The notes below the pieces were generated by a model. The model saw only the letters and a list, made by a program, of their open reading frames with translations, was not told the DNA's origin and made no database searches. DNA of 47,010 bases from Burkholderiaceae bacterium (lineage in GTDB: Bacteria; Pseudomonadota; Gammaproteobacteria; Burkholderiales; Burkholderiaceae_E): assembly GCA_023383035.1 (NCBI GenBank), contig JAHDYE010000001.1, positions 1 through 47,010 of the forward strand. Direction: 5' to 3'. Both the position numbers and the translations under genes were made by a program. Positions within the stretch are counted from its first letter, which is position 1. Each line of letters opens with the position of its first letter. Of the stretch, positions 26,403 to 34,013 are shown piece after piece.

Positions 26403-27395
26403 TCAGATCCTGAAAACCTCCAACGTAGACGGATGGAAAAGCTCTTCGATCGCCAGCTGGCGAGGCGAGAGACCTTGAGAATGGTGAGCCTTCAGGAAAG
26501 CATCGAGCGCATGGCGGTTCGGCCCGACCCCGTAAGGCCAGAACTCCTCGCCCATCAAATCCCGGGCCGACCGTAGTTGCTCCTCGACGAAAGGCAGCGT
26601 GACCTTCGTTGCAGAGGTATCACTCAACCGATCGAGCGCATCGTGCTTGGACTGTTCGAAGGCCTTGAGCAGTGCAGCCGGAAGCCACGGGTGTTCATCG
26701 ACCACCGTGCGACGGGCGCCGATCATGTGCATGATCGGAAATACCTTCGTGCGCCGATAGTAGTCCGTAGCGACAGATACCGGATCCGGAAAGAGCCGCA
26801 CGATATTGGGATGCCCGGCATCGAAAGACGAAGGCGAGCGTGGGCCGATGAAGCCGTCGATCTCGCCCGCGGCAAGCATCTGATTCAAGGATCGATCCGC
26901 AGGCGCCTGCTCCAAACGGATCTCGGACGGCAGCGACACCTGAATCTTCTCGGCGCGGCCCGGCTGCTCGATGCCGCCCCGCACCCAGATCACGTCCGAG
27001 GGCTTCACCCCGTAGTCGTCCTCCAGGAGGCTGCGAATCCAGACGCAGGCGGTGAGCTGATATTCAGGGCAACCGATGCGCTTGCCCTTCAGGTCCTTCG
27101 GCGTCTCGATCCCACGGTCGTTGCGAACGAAGATGCCTGAATGTCGGAAGGCTCGCGATACGAATGCCGGCACGCCGACATAGGGGTTCGTCCCTTGCGC
27201 AGTCTTCACCGTGAAGCTCGAAAGCGACGCTTCGCAGACGTCGAACTCGCCGTGCCTGAAGGCGCGAAAGAAGATCTCCTCCGGCCCCAGCTTCATGAAC
27301 ACCGGATCGACACCATCGATCCGAACTTCGCCGTCGAGCAACGGCCTGTTGCGGTCGTAGTCGCCGATCGCGATGGACAGACGGAGTTTCGACAA
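26403..27395 (-). CDS. 4,5-dihydroxyphthalate decarboxylase-family protein (Pht5-like)
   Basis: This 330-residue protein opens KLRLSIAIGDYDRNRPLLDG, continues with EEIFFRAFRHGEFDVCEASL and ends WPYGVGPNRHALDAFL...LAIEELFHPST, matching the Pht5/4,5-dihydroxyphthalate decarboxylase family and its usual length. It has no signal peptide, so it is cytoplasmic unless secreted in some other way. The family shares a periplasmic-binding-protein fold, and database names alternate between decarboxylase and ABC binding protein. The start is TTG 27395 with GGAGGG five bases upstream; the open frame to 28211 is a shadow of the permease. No ring-hydroxylating dioxygenase is nearby to make the classical substrate. 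Confidence 0.82.
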   Translation of the reverse strand: MSKLRLSIAIGDYDRNRPLLDGEVRIDGVDPVFMKLGPEEIFFRAFRHGEFDVCEASLSSFTVKTAQGTNPYVGVPAFVSRAFRHSGIFVRNDRGIETPKDLKGKRIGCPEYQLTACVWIRSLLEDDYGVKPSDVIWVRGGIEQPGRAEKIQVSLPSEIRLEQAPADRSLNQMLAAGEIDGFIGPRSPSSFDAGHPNIVRLFPDPVSVATDYYRRTKVFPIMHMIGARRTVVDEHPWLPAALLKAFEQSKHDALDRLSDTSATKVTLPFVEEQLRSARDLMGEEFWPYGVGPNRHALDAFLKAHHSQGLSPRQLAIEELFHPSTLEVFRI

Positions 27396-27496
27396 TGATC
27401 CCTCCGAGCGGTACCGATTGGTCGGACTCGAGTCACCCCGGCGACGCGCCCGGTGGAGACGAAGCGAACGCATCGCGCTCACGGCGACGACCTGCG

Positions 27497-28252
27497 TTAT
27501 CGTGCGGGTCGCAGCCAGCGTTCGACCCACTCCAGCACCGAGAACAGGACAACACTGACCAGAATCACGAAAACGATGGTGGCAAAGACGCCTGGAAGAT
27601 CGTAGCGTTCGGCAAGATCGTTGATCAGTTGGCCGAGCCCGCCGAAGTTGATCAGGAACTCGACGCCGATGAGGTTGATCAACGTGAAGATCAGTCCCAG
27701 GCGAATGCCGGTGAAGATCGTCGGAATCGACGCGGGGAACTGGATCTTCCAGAAGAGCTGCGAGGCGGTCAGGTTGTAGCTGTAACCCACGTTGAGCAGC
27801 GTCTTCCTGACGCCAAGGAATCCCTCGAGCGTCTTGAGTAAAGCCGGTGCGAGCCCCGCCACGAATCCCATCGCGACGATCGTCGCCGAGCTCCGGCCGA
27901 ATATGACGAGAAAGAGCGGATAGGCGAGCACGATCGGCGCAGCGGCGGCAGCCGCGATCCATGGCTCCATCGCCAGTCTGGCGATGCGGTGTCTGTGAAG
28001 CAGCATGCCGATGCCGATGCTGAAGCCGATGACCAGCAGGCTGGCGACAAGCGCCTCCACGCCGGTCACCAGCAGCCGATGCAGAAGCTGCTCCTCGGCG
28101 AACAGCCTGCGAAAGCTGAGGACAACGGCAGAAGGAAACGGGATGACGAACTGATTCAGCACCCCGATGCGCAGCATGAACTCGACGCCGCCGAGAAAAA
28201 TCACGACGCAACCGAGCCCGAATGCAGGGGGAGGAATCCTCGCGATTCGCAC
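27497..28252 (-). CDS. ABC transporter permease (SsuC/TauC type)
   Basis: This 251-residue permease has hydrophobic segments beginning FGLGCVVIFLGGVEFML. The coupling region LIGVEFLINFGGLGQLINDL near residue 195 corresponds to the EAA loop. The start is GTG 28252, five bases after the ATPase stop, with AAGGGGGG upstream. It is clearly different in sequence from the permease at 24528. Together with the ATPase and binding protein it makes a complete importer. Confidence 0.88.
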   Translation of the reverse strand: MRIARIPPPAFGLGCVVIFLGGVEFMLRIGVLNQFVIPFPSAVVLSFRRLFAEEQLLHRLLVTGVEALVASLLVIGFSIGIGMLLHRHRIARLAMEPWIAAAAAAPIVLAYPLFLVIFGRSSATIVAMGFVAGLAPALLKTLEGFLGVRKTLLNVGYSYNLTASQLFWKIQFPASIPTIFTGIRLGLIFTLINLIGVEFLINFGGLGQLINDLAERYDLPGVFATIVFVILVSVVLFSVLEWVERWLRPAR

Positions 28253-28257
28253 GGCGT

Positions 28258-29112
28258 TCAGCCCCCCCTTAGCCGCGCAGTTTGCTCGGCTTCGGCCATG
28301 CCGCGCGATGCCTCCTCGCGCAGATCGTTCCAGATCTCCGCCACATGGCGGCCAAAGGCTTCGCTTCCGACGACATCGCCGGCGCGCGGACGCGGCAGAC
28401 GGATATCGACGATCCGCTTCACCCGGCCGGGTCGGAACGTCATGATGAGAACGCGGTCGGAGAGCTGCACCGCTTCGGTGATGTTGTGGGTGATGAGCAG
28501 CGTGGTCTGCCGCAACTCCTGCTGGATCTTGAGAACCTTGTCTCCGAGCAGCACGCGGGTCTGCTCGTCCAGAGCCGCGAACGGCTCGTCCATCAGCAGG
28601 ATCCTGGGCTCGAACACCAGCGTGCGGGCAATGGCAACGCGCTGGCGCATGCCGCCCGAGAGCTCGGACGGATAGCGCTGCTCGAAACCGGTCAGTCCGA
28701 CCAGGTCGATGAACCTGCGCGCGACGGCCTGGCGCTCGGCCTTGGAGACACCTTTGATCTCCAGCGGAAAGGCAACGTTGTCGATCACGGTGCGCCACGG
28801 AAAGGTCGACTCCTCCTGGAAGACCATGCCGATGGAGGCGTGAGGACCTGAAATTCGCTCGCCGCCGACAAGAACGTCGCCGTCGTAACCAGGTACGAGT
28901 CCGCCGAGGATGTTGAACACGGTCGACTTGCCGCAACCAGACGGACCGATGATCGATACGAACTCCCCTCGTCTGATCTCGAAGGACACGCCATCGACTG
29001 CGGTCACCGTGCCTTGACGCGTATCGAAACGCATCGAGACGTCCTTGATGACGAGGTCGATTTCATCTGCCGTGTCGGTGGCCAGATGCAGCTTCGCGGT
29101 CGATGCCCGCAT
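28258..29112 (-). CDS. ABC transporter ATP-binding protein (SsuB/TauB type)
   Basis: This ATPase has 284 residues from ATG 29112, with Walker A IIGPSGCGKST, signature LSGGMRQRVAIART, Walker B ILLMDEPFAALD and the switch His in LLITHNITEA. ATG 29112 is chosen because GGAGGA lies 10 bases upstream. ATGs at 29145 and 29190 are alternatives; the latter lies only 5 bases from the CoA-transferase stop. It is the only ATPase for the two permeases at 27497 and 24528. Position after the CoA-transferase genes ties uptake to the decarboxylation pathway. Confidence 0.9.
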   Translation of the reverse strand: MRASTAKLHLATDTADEIDLVIKDVSMRFDTRQGTVTAVDGVSFEIRRGEFVSIIGPSGCGKSTVFNILGGLVPGYDGDVLVGGERISGPHASIGMVFQEESTFPWRTVIDNVAFPLEIKGVSKAERQAVARRFIDLVGLTGFEQRYPSELSGGMRQRVAIARTLVFEPRILLMDEPFAALDEQTRVLLGDKVLKIQQELRQTTLLITHNITEAVQLSDRVLIMTFRPGRVKRIVDIRLPRPRAGDVVGSEAFGRHVAEIWNDLREEASRGMAEAEQTARLRGG

Positions 29113-29195
29113 GTCCTTGTCGTCCTCCGAATGGCTATCCGTCATACGATTGAGCGCGCAGCTGATCGCCGCTGTAGACAACGTCTGCATAGGGC

Positions 29196-30416
29196 CTACT
29201 CGAAAGCGCCCAGACGCTGATAGTGGTCATACTGTTCGGCGCTCAGGCCAAGCAGCTCGCAGAACACATAGGCGTTGTCGGCGCCGAGAAGCGGCGCGGC
29301 GCCCGTGACGTCACCGGGCGTGTCCGACAGATCGAATGCCGAGAAGTAGCAGGCCAGATCGCCCATCACGCCGTGACGCCGCCGGCGCCAGACGCGCCGA
29401 TGCAGCAGCTGCGGATCGGCGAACAAGTCGGCCATCGTGTTGACCGCATAGGCTCGCAATCCGGCCGACTGCAGAAGTGCCGCCGCTTCGGGCGCCTCCT
29501 GGTCCGCCGACCACTGCGCGACGATCTCACTGAGCTCCGCCTCGTGGCTCATGCGCGCTTCCAGCGATGCGAAGCGCGGATCTTTCGCCAGGCCCGGCCT
29601 TCCGAGGATCTCCGAGAACTGCTCGAACTCGCGATCGCTCCAGCAAGAAAGCGCCAGCCATCGCCCTCCCCGGCAGGGAAACGCGTCGTGGGGTGCGGCG
29701 CGTGGGTCGCGATTGTTCGCCCGCTGCGCCGTGGCCTGCGTGCTGTGGTACTCGTGCAAGGCGCTGGCAATGAACACCAGGCCGCTTTCGTACTGCGAAA
29801 GGTCGATCCAGGCGCCTCGTCCGCATCGCCGCTGCCGATCGAGTGCGGCCAGCACTGCGGAAGCGCCGAGCGACGATGCGATGAAGTCGATGTATGGCCC
29901 GTAGAGCAGCTGAGGAGGTCCATCCGGGCTGCCGGTGAGGCCGCAGAACCCGGCCAGCGCCGACAATTGCGAGCCGAACCCGGGCGTATGCGCTCGGGGG
30001 CCGCTCTGGCCCATGTTGCAGCTCGAGATCATCACCACGCCCGGATTCAGCTTACGCGCGGCTTCGTACCCCAGGCCTAGGCGCGTCATCACCTCGGGCC
30101 GCATGTTCTCCACGACGATGTCCGACCAGGCAATGAGCCGCCTTGCCATCTCGAGGCCCGCGTCGTTCTTCAGATCCAGCGTCACGGCACGCTTGGAGTC
30201 GTTGAACATTGCGAAGCATCCGCCCCGGTCGAGTCCGGGTCGTCCGTCCTTGAAGGGCGGATACTCCGCCCGGAAGCCATCGGGTCGACTGCGCGACTCC
30301 ACGTGAATGACCTTGGCGCCGAAGGACGCGAGCATCTTGCCGATATGCGGGCCGGCCGCGTAGGCGCCGAACTCGACGACCTTCACGCCGGACAGTGCGG
30401 TAGAGATGGCGCTCAT
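29196..30416 (-). CDS. Class III (CaiB/BaiF) CoA-transferase, catalytic subunit
   Basis: It transfers CoA between acyl groups through an aspartyl anhydride. The 406-residue protein shows VKVVEFGAYAAGPHIGKMLASFGAKVIHVE at its N-terminus and SKRAVTLDLKN. The catalytic Asp177 is in YGPYIDFIASSLGASAVLAAL, aligned with the Asp of formyl-CoA transferase. ATG 30416 overlaps the preceding CoA-transferase stop as ATGA, so the two are probably subunits of one enzyme. The match in gene content to succinyl-CoA:phthalate CoA-transferase (paired class III subunits beside UbiD and UbiX) suggests formation of an aromatic dicarboxylate CoA thioester. Confidence 0.9.
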   Translation of the reverse strand: MSAISTALSGVKVVEFGAYAAGPHIGKMLASFGAKVIHVESRSRPDGFRAEYPPFKDGRPGLDRGGCFAMFNDSKRAVTLDLKNDAGLEMARRLIAWSDIVVENMRPEVMTRLGLGYEAARKLNPGVVMISSCNMGQSGPRAHTPGFGSQLSALAGFCGLTGSPDGPPQLLYGPYIDFIASSLGASAVLAALDRQRRCGRGAWIDLSQYESGLVFIASALHEYHSTQATAQRANNRDPRAAPHDAFPCRGGRWLALSCWSDREFEQFSEILGRPGLAKDPRFASLEARMSHEAELSEIVAQWSADQEAPEAAALLQSAGLRAYAVNTMADLFADPQLLHRRVWRRRRHGVMGDLACYFSAFDLSDTPGDVTGAAPLLGADNAYVFCELLGLSAEQYDHYQRLGAFE

Positions 30417-31561
30417 CCGATGCTTCCGAATTCCGCGAGAAGTGAGGTGAAAGTCACCTCCTCGCCGGGTGCATGCCGAAGCGCAGCCCGCTCGCCGTCG
30501 ACGCGCGCGAAGCTTCCACAATGTCGCTGCGCCGTTCCGTTGCGATCCGCGATGTCCGCCCAGAACTCACGAGCGGCGAGTTGCGGGTCTTCAGCAATGT
30601 CGGCAACGGTGAACACCGGATAGCCGAGCATCTCGCGCCGGCTCGTTTCCTCCAGGAACTCGCGCTTCGAAATCGTGAGGAAGAAACGAGCGATCGGCTC
30701 CTCTAGCGCGTCCACCTCGGCCTGCGTGGCCAGCTTCGGATCGAAGCGCTTCCAGTCGACCGTTCTGAGCGCGCCGCGCGCTACACCCCGCTCGCGCATC
30801 CATTCCACCAGCTGCATGTTCGTCCGGCGCCCGGCCGGGCCGCCGTAAAGCACGAAATTGAGATAGCCGTCGAGGCAGGGCCAGAACGCCCGATAGCGCG
30901 CCCCCGTGATCGAGCGGCCGGTCACGTAGGCGCCGCATCGGCTCGGGTTGGTTCCCTCGATGTCCCAGAAGGCGGCTGCGTGCGACGACGCCAGGATGAC
31001 CGACGCCTGGGCCGAAACGTCCACCTGTTGTCCCACTCCGGCGACGGTGCGGTGTACGAGAGCCACGAGGGCACCGACCGCCGCCTGAGCACCGGCCCAG
31101 CCGTAGGACTGCGGCACCGTCACGCGTGTCGGCGGCCCGTCGGGCTCACCCGCCAGGGACATCGCCCCCCCGGCCGCCATCAGCTCGATGTCGGATGCCG
31201 ACCAGTCCGCACGCGGCCCTTCGCGTCCGAATGGCGTCACCGACACGTGAACGAGGCGAGGATTCAACGCGCGAAGGCGAGGCCAGCTCAATCGTCCGGC
31301 GAGCGGATCGCTTGCCTGCGACGACTCGATGAGCACGTCAGCATGTGCGAGGAGCTGGTCAAGCTGCGCCTGCCCGTCTTCCGTTGCAAGAGCGAGACGA
31401 AGCAGGCGTTTGTTGACATGGTTTGCCTGCCAATCGAAATCGTCGATACGGGCGTCCGGAGGTTCGATCCGGACGACGTCGGCGCCGAGGTCAGCGAGCA
31501 ACCGCCCGGCGAGCCAGCCGAGGCGGTTGCTCAGATCGAGAACGCGGTACCCGCTCAACAT
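30413..31561 (-). CDS. Class III (CaiB/BaiF) CoA-transferase, partner subunit lacking the catalytic Asp
   Basis: This 382-residue protein begins MLSGYRVLDLSNRLGWLAGR and has the family fold, but a gap-free alignment to its partner from PDGPP onward places Tyr153 (VPQSYGWAG) where the catalytic Asp should be. It is therefore likely a structural or substrate-binding subunit of a heteromer, as in benzylsuccinate and phthalate CoA-transferases. ATG 31561 lies 19 bases after the UbiD stop. A TTG at 31600 overlapping ubiD is an alternative. The stop overlaps the catalytic-subunit ATG. Confidence 0.88.
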   Translation of the reverse strand: MLSGYRVLDLSNRLGWLAGRLLADLGADVVRIEPPDARIDDFDWQANHVNKRLLRLALATEDGQAQLDQLLAHADVLIESSQASDPLAGRLSWPRLRALNPRLVHVSVTPFGREGPRADWSASDIELMAAGGAMSLAGEPDGPPTRVTVPQSYGWAGAQAAVGALVALVHRTVAGVGQQVDVSAQASVILASSHAAAFWDIEGTNPSRCGAYVTGRSITGARYRAFWPCLDGYLNFVLYGGPAGRRTNMQLVEWMRERGVARGALRTVDWKRFDPKLATQAEVDALEEPIARFFLTISKREFLEETSRREMLGYPVFTVADIAEDPQLAAREFWADIADRNGTAQRHCGSFARVDGERAALRHAPGEEVTFTSLLAEFGSIG

Positions 31562-31580
31562 GGCGAGTTTTTGTCCGCGC

Positions 31581-33161
31581 CTACCGACCGGTTCGGGCAA
31601 GCGACAGCACCCAGCCCGCCATGCGGGACTTCATCGTCTCGATATCCTTCGTGCTGAAGAAGTCCTCCGGCTTCACGAGATCCACGCCGTACACCGGTCG
31701 ATGGAAGTCGCTCTCGTACCCGTAGGGCACGGTGGCGTCGATCCCCATGCCGCCCTCGAACAGCGTATTCGAAGCGGTCCACTGCTTGTCGCCCGAGGTC
31801 ATGCGCTCGGCGGGCATGAAGGTCTGGCCGCGGCCGCCCGGGATCGGATTGAGGATGTCCGTACGCGGATTCACGCGCGTCGTCAGGCACCACATGATGT
31901 CGTCCATCGAGTAGATGTCGACGTCCTCGCTGACCGCGATCGCCAGGCGCATTCCCTGCGAGCACGACAGGATCGCCCCCAGGAAGTTGCGCTGCCAGCC
32001 TTCTTCGATCTGGTTGCGCTTCTTGACCTGGATGATGCATCCGCCCCAGTCGGTCATGCAGTACGGGATATGCACGTTCTGCACGATGCCGGGCTGCAGC
32101 CGCTCGCACAGCGCGAAGATCGCCGACTCGCGCACCGACGTGTCGATGTTCGAGTCGTCGGCCGTGTGCACGCCGAGCGGGAAGATGATGGGCTTGCTCT
32201 CGCGCTTGCGCATCGTGATCGCCGTGACGTGGAACGTGGGCGCCTTGTAGGCCTTGCCCATGTACCCCGCCCACTCCGGATGGAAATGGAAGCGACCCTG
32301 GATGTCCGCCTTCTCGGACTCGGCCGTCTCGTAGCGCTTGTCGCGCGGATGCAGGTAGCCCTCGAGGACGTACTCGGCGTCGGCCAGCGTGTACGCGTCG
32401 ATCGTCTTGCATTTCACGAGCCGGATCGGCGAGCCCTGGATCGCCCCCGCGATGCCGACCTCGTCGCATCCCTTGGGCAGGATCGCGTAGTCGAAACCCG
32501 CGCCCGCCACGTACGTGCACGCCGGCGGCACGCCGAAGCACATGGTCAGCGGAATCGGCTGGTCGTCCTTGTAGTGCTTGGTCATCACCTGCCACATGTG
32601 CGACCCGGGCGAGATCTGGAAGGTGCCGACGTTGCCCCAGCGGAAGTTCATCCGGTTGTAGCCGATGTGGCTGCCGCCGTCGAAGTAGTCGCCGATGACG
32701 CACGAGATGCCCGAGCCGATCGTCAGCTCGGTTTCCAGCGGCGTATGGCGGATCGCCGTCAACCACTTGTTGACATCGAGGTCGTCGGTGATCACATCCT
32801 GGTGCACCGGCGCCTCCTCCGAGGAAATGATCACCGACTGCAGCGGATGATCGATCGCATGGGCGACCTTCTTCACGCGCTCGAGCGAATCCTTCCAGCC
32901 GAACATGTCCTCGACGACGCGGATGTCGCCGAAGAGGTTGGTGATCGCGCGCGCGTGCGGCATGCCCTTCACGTTGTTGAACAGCATCGGCAGGCTGCCG
33001 TCGAAGATCTTCTGCAGGCCGGTGATCTCGAGATCGGGGTTGACCTCCTTGTCCGTCTCGATCAGATAGCCTTTCGAGCGGAACCACTCGACCGTCGAAC
33101 GCAAGCTGGTCACGTCCTTGTTTTCGACTTTCGTTTTACGTTTTTCGACCGAATCGTTCAC
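31581..33161 (-). CDS. UbiD-family decarboxylase, candidate phthaloyl-CoA decarboxylase
   Basis: This prenylated-FMN-dependent (de)carboxylase has 526 residues, about 59 kDa. Family regions are TGLQKIFDGSLPMLFNNVKG at the N-terminus, IGYNRMNFRWGNVGTFQISP in the flavin site, CDEVGIAGAIQGSPIRLVKC (the acidic active-site segment) and DAEYVLEGYL. Size and neighbours match phthaloyl-CoA decarboxylase of denitrifying phthalate degraders, where UbiD acts after CoA-transferase activation to give benzoyl-CoA. Other UbiD enzymes decarboxylate phenolic or heteroaromatic acids, so substrate assignment rests on context. The cofactor would come from the UbiX encoded just upstream. Confidence 0.9.
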   Translation of the reverse strand: MNDSVEKRKTKVENKDVTSLRSTVEWFRSKGYLIETDKEVNPDLEITGLQKIFDGSLPMLFNNVKGMPHARAITNLFGDIRVVEDMFGWKDSLERVKKVAHAIDHPLQSVIISSEEAPVHQDVITDDLDVNKWLTAIRHTPLETELTIGSGISCVIGDYFDGGSHIGYNRMNFRWGNVGTFQISPGSHMWQVMTKHYKDDQPIPLTMCFGVPPACTYVAGAGFDYAILPKGCDEVGIAGAIQGSPIRLVKCKTIDAYTLADAEYVLEGYLHPRDKRYETAESEKADIQGRFHFHPEWAGYMGKAYKAPTFHVTAITMRKRESKPIIFPLGVHTADDSNIDTSVRESAIFALCERLQPGIVQNVHIPYCMTDWGGCIIQVKKRNQIEEGWQRNFLGAILSCSQGMRLAIAVSEDVDIYSMDDIMWCLTTRVNPRTDILNPIPGGRGQTFMPAERMTSGDKQWTASNTLFEGGMGIDATVPYGYESDFHRPVYGVDLVKPEDFFSTKDIETMKSRMAGWVLSLARTGR

Positions 33162-33197
33162 TGGGGTTTCTCCTGTTTGCGTGCCTAGGCACTGATT

Positions 33198-33803
33198 TCA
33201 GACTGGACCGGCTACCGCCGGTTGACGCTGCGATTGCGTGTGCATGGCTCCGTCCCAGCGTCGCGCGAACGGGGCTGGAATGCCGAACTGGTCGAGGACC
33301 CGCGCGACGATGTGATCGACCATGTCGTCGAGCGTTTCGGGGTGGTTGTAGAAGGCCGGCACCGGCGGCATGATCGTCACGCCCATCCGTGAAAGCCTGA
33401 GCAGGTTCTCGAGATGCAGGTCGCTCAGCGGCGTCTCGCGCGCCACGAGCAGCAGCTTGCGGCGCTCCTTCAGGATGACGTCCGCGGCGCGGTGTATCAG
33501 GTGGTCGCCTGCGCCCTGGGCGATCGCCGCGACCGTACGCATCGAGCACGGGATGATGACCATGCCGTCGGTGACGAACGAGCCCGACGAGACCGACGCC
33601 CCCATGTTCCCGGCGTCGTGCACCACCGAGGCGAGCTCGCGCACCTGTTTGACGCTCGAACGCGTTTCATGCCCGATCGTCTGTATCGCCCATTTGCTCA
33701 GGATCAGGTGGGTTTCGACGTCGGTGCCCTGTAGCGCCTCCAAAAGCCGAATTCCGAACACGGCGCCTGTCGCGCCCGTCATGCCGACGATGAGTCTTCT
33801 CAT
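33198..33803 (-). CDS. ubiX: Flavin prenyltransferase UbiX
   Basis: It makes prenylated FMN from reduced FMN and a dimethylallyl phosphate; UbiD enzymes require this cofactor. The 201-residue protein opens RRLIVGMTGATGAVFGIRLL and keeps SGSFVTDGMVIIPCSMRTVA, the FMN-site segment, and LKERRKLLLVARETPLS near the C-terminal part, all UbiX signatures. ATG 33803 has an AAGGAGGAG ribosome site. It is the first gene of the minus-strand block and lies 36 bases before ubiD. The C-terminal tail of about 15 residues (Gln/Arg/Pro-rich) is not part of the conserved fold. Confidence 0.94.
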   Translation of the reverse strand: MRRLIVGMTGATGAVFGIRLLEALQGTDVETHLILSKWAIQTIGHETRSSVKQVRELASVVHDAGNMGASVSSGSFVTDGMVIIPCSMRTVAAIAQGAGDHLIHRAADVILKERRKLLLVARETPLSDLHLENLLRLSRMGVTIMPPVPAFYNHPETLDDMVDHIVARVLDQFGIPAPFARRWDGAMHTQSQRQPAVAGPV

Positions 33804-33847
33804 CGGGCCGCTCCTCCTTCTTGATTCGAATCAGAGTTCACATCTCT

Positions 33848-33860
33848 ACCACAATGTGGT
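33848..33860. promoter_or_regulatory. Palindrome ACCACA-A-TGTGGT, candidate IclR operator
   Basis: A perfect 13-base palindrome lies 3-15 bases downstream of the -10 element of the ubiX promoter, covering its likely transcription start. Such a position fits repression. Its 11-base core recurs at 17812 beside the other IclR gene. Confidence 0.6.
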
Positions 33861-33862
33861 TC

Positions 33863-33891
33863 TTTTTATGGGAAACCAGGGCTTGGAACAA
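33863..33891 (-). promoter_or_regulatory. Promoter of the ubiX-ubiD-CoA-transferase operon
   Basis: Reading the minus strand, TTGTTC (33891-33886), 17 bases, then TAAAAA (33868-33863) give a sigma-70-like promoter. The operator palindrome lies just downstream. The leader to the ubiX ATG would be about 50 bases. Confidence 0.45.
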
Positions 33892-33935
33892 ACGTCCATT
33901 ATGCGGCAGGATACGAAACGCAACTCCCATGAGTA

Positions 33936-33945
33936 GTTTGCAAAC
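33936..33945. promoter_or_regulatory. Palindrome GTTTGCAAAC shared with the first IclR region
   Basis: A perfect 10-base palindrome lies upstream of the IclR promoter's -35. It matches 17863-17872, with the following TA also conserved on the opposite strand. It may be a second regulator site common to the two loci. Confidence 0.45.
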
Positions 33946-33956
33946 GGAGCGCCGAA

Positions 33957-33985
33957 TTGACAAGGCATAGACCACTAAATAACTT
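33957..33985 (+). promoter_or_regulatory. Promoter of the second IclR gene
   Basis: TTGACA (33957-33962), a 17-base spacer and TAACTT (33980-33985) form a promoter with a perfect -35. Initiation near 33992 falls inside the imperfect palindrome at 33985-33997, which suggests autorepression. Confidence 0.5.
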
Positions 33986-33997
33986 CCACACTATGGA
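33985..33997. promoter_or_regulatory. Imperfect operator-like palindrome TCCACA-C-TATGGA
   Basis: This 13-base element has the same geometry as ACCACA-A-TGTGGT with one asymmetric base in the arms. It covers the predicted start of the IclR transcript, 16 bases before its ATG. It is a plausible weaker operator. Confidence 0.4.
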
Positions 33998-34013
33998 TGA
34001 TTGGTGATCGGAC

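Noticed and set aside
26403-28211. A 602-codon frame suggesting a fusion of the Pht5-like protein to another domain
   Set aside because: The extra N-terminal part overlaps the permease gene out of frame and is Arg-rich. TTG 27395 with GGAGGG is the natural start.
25370-33803. An aerobic phthalate pathway (dioxygenase, dihydrodiol dehydrogenase, Pht5 decarboxylase)
   Set aside because: Only a Pht5-family protein is present; no ring-hydroxylating oxygenase or reductase is encoded in the window.
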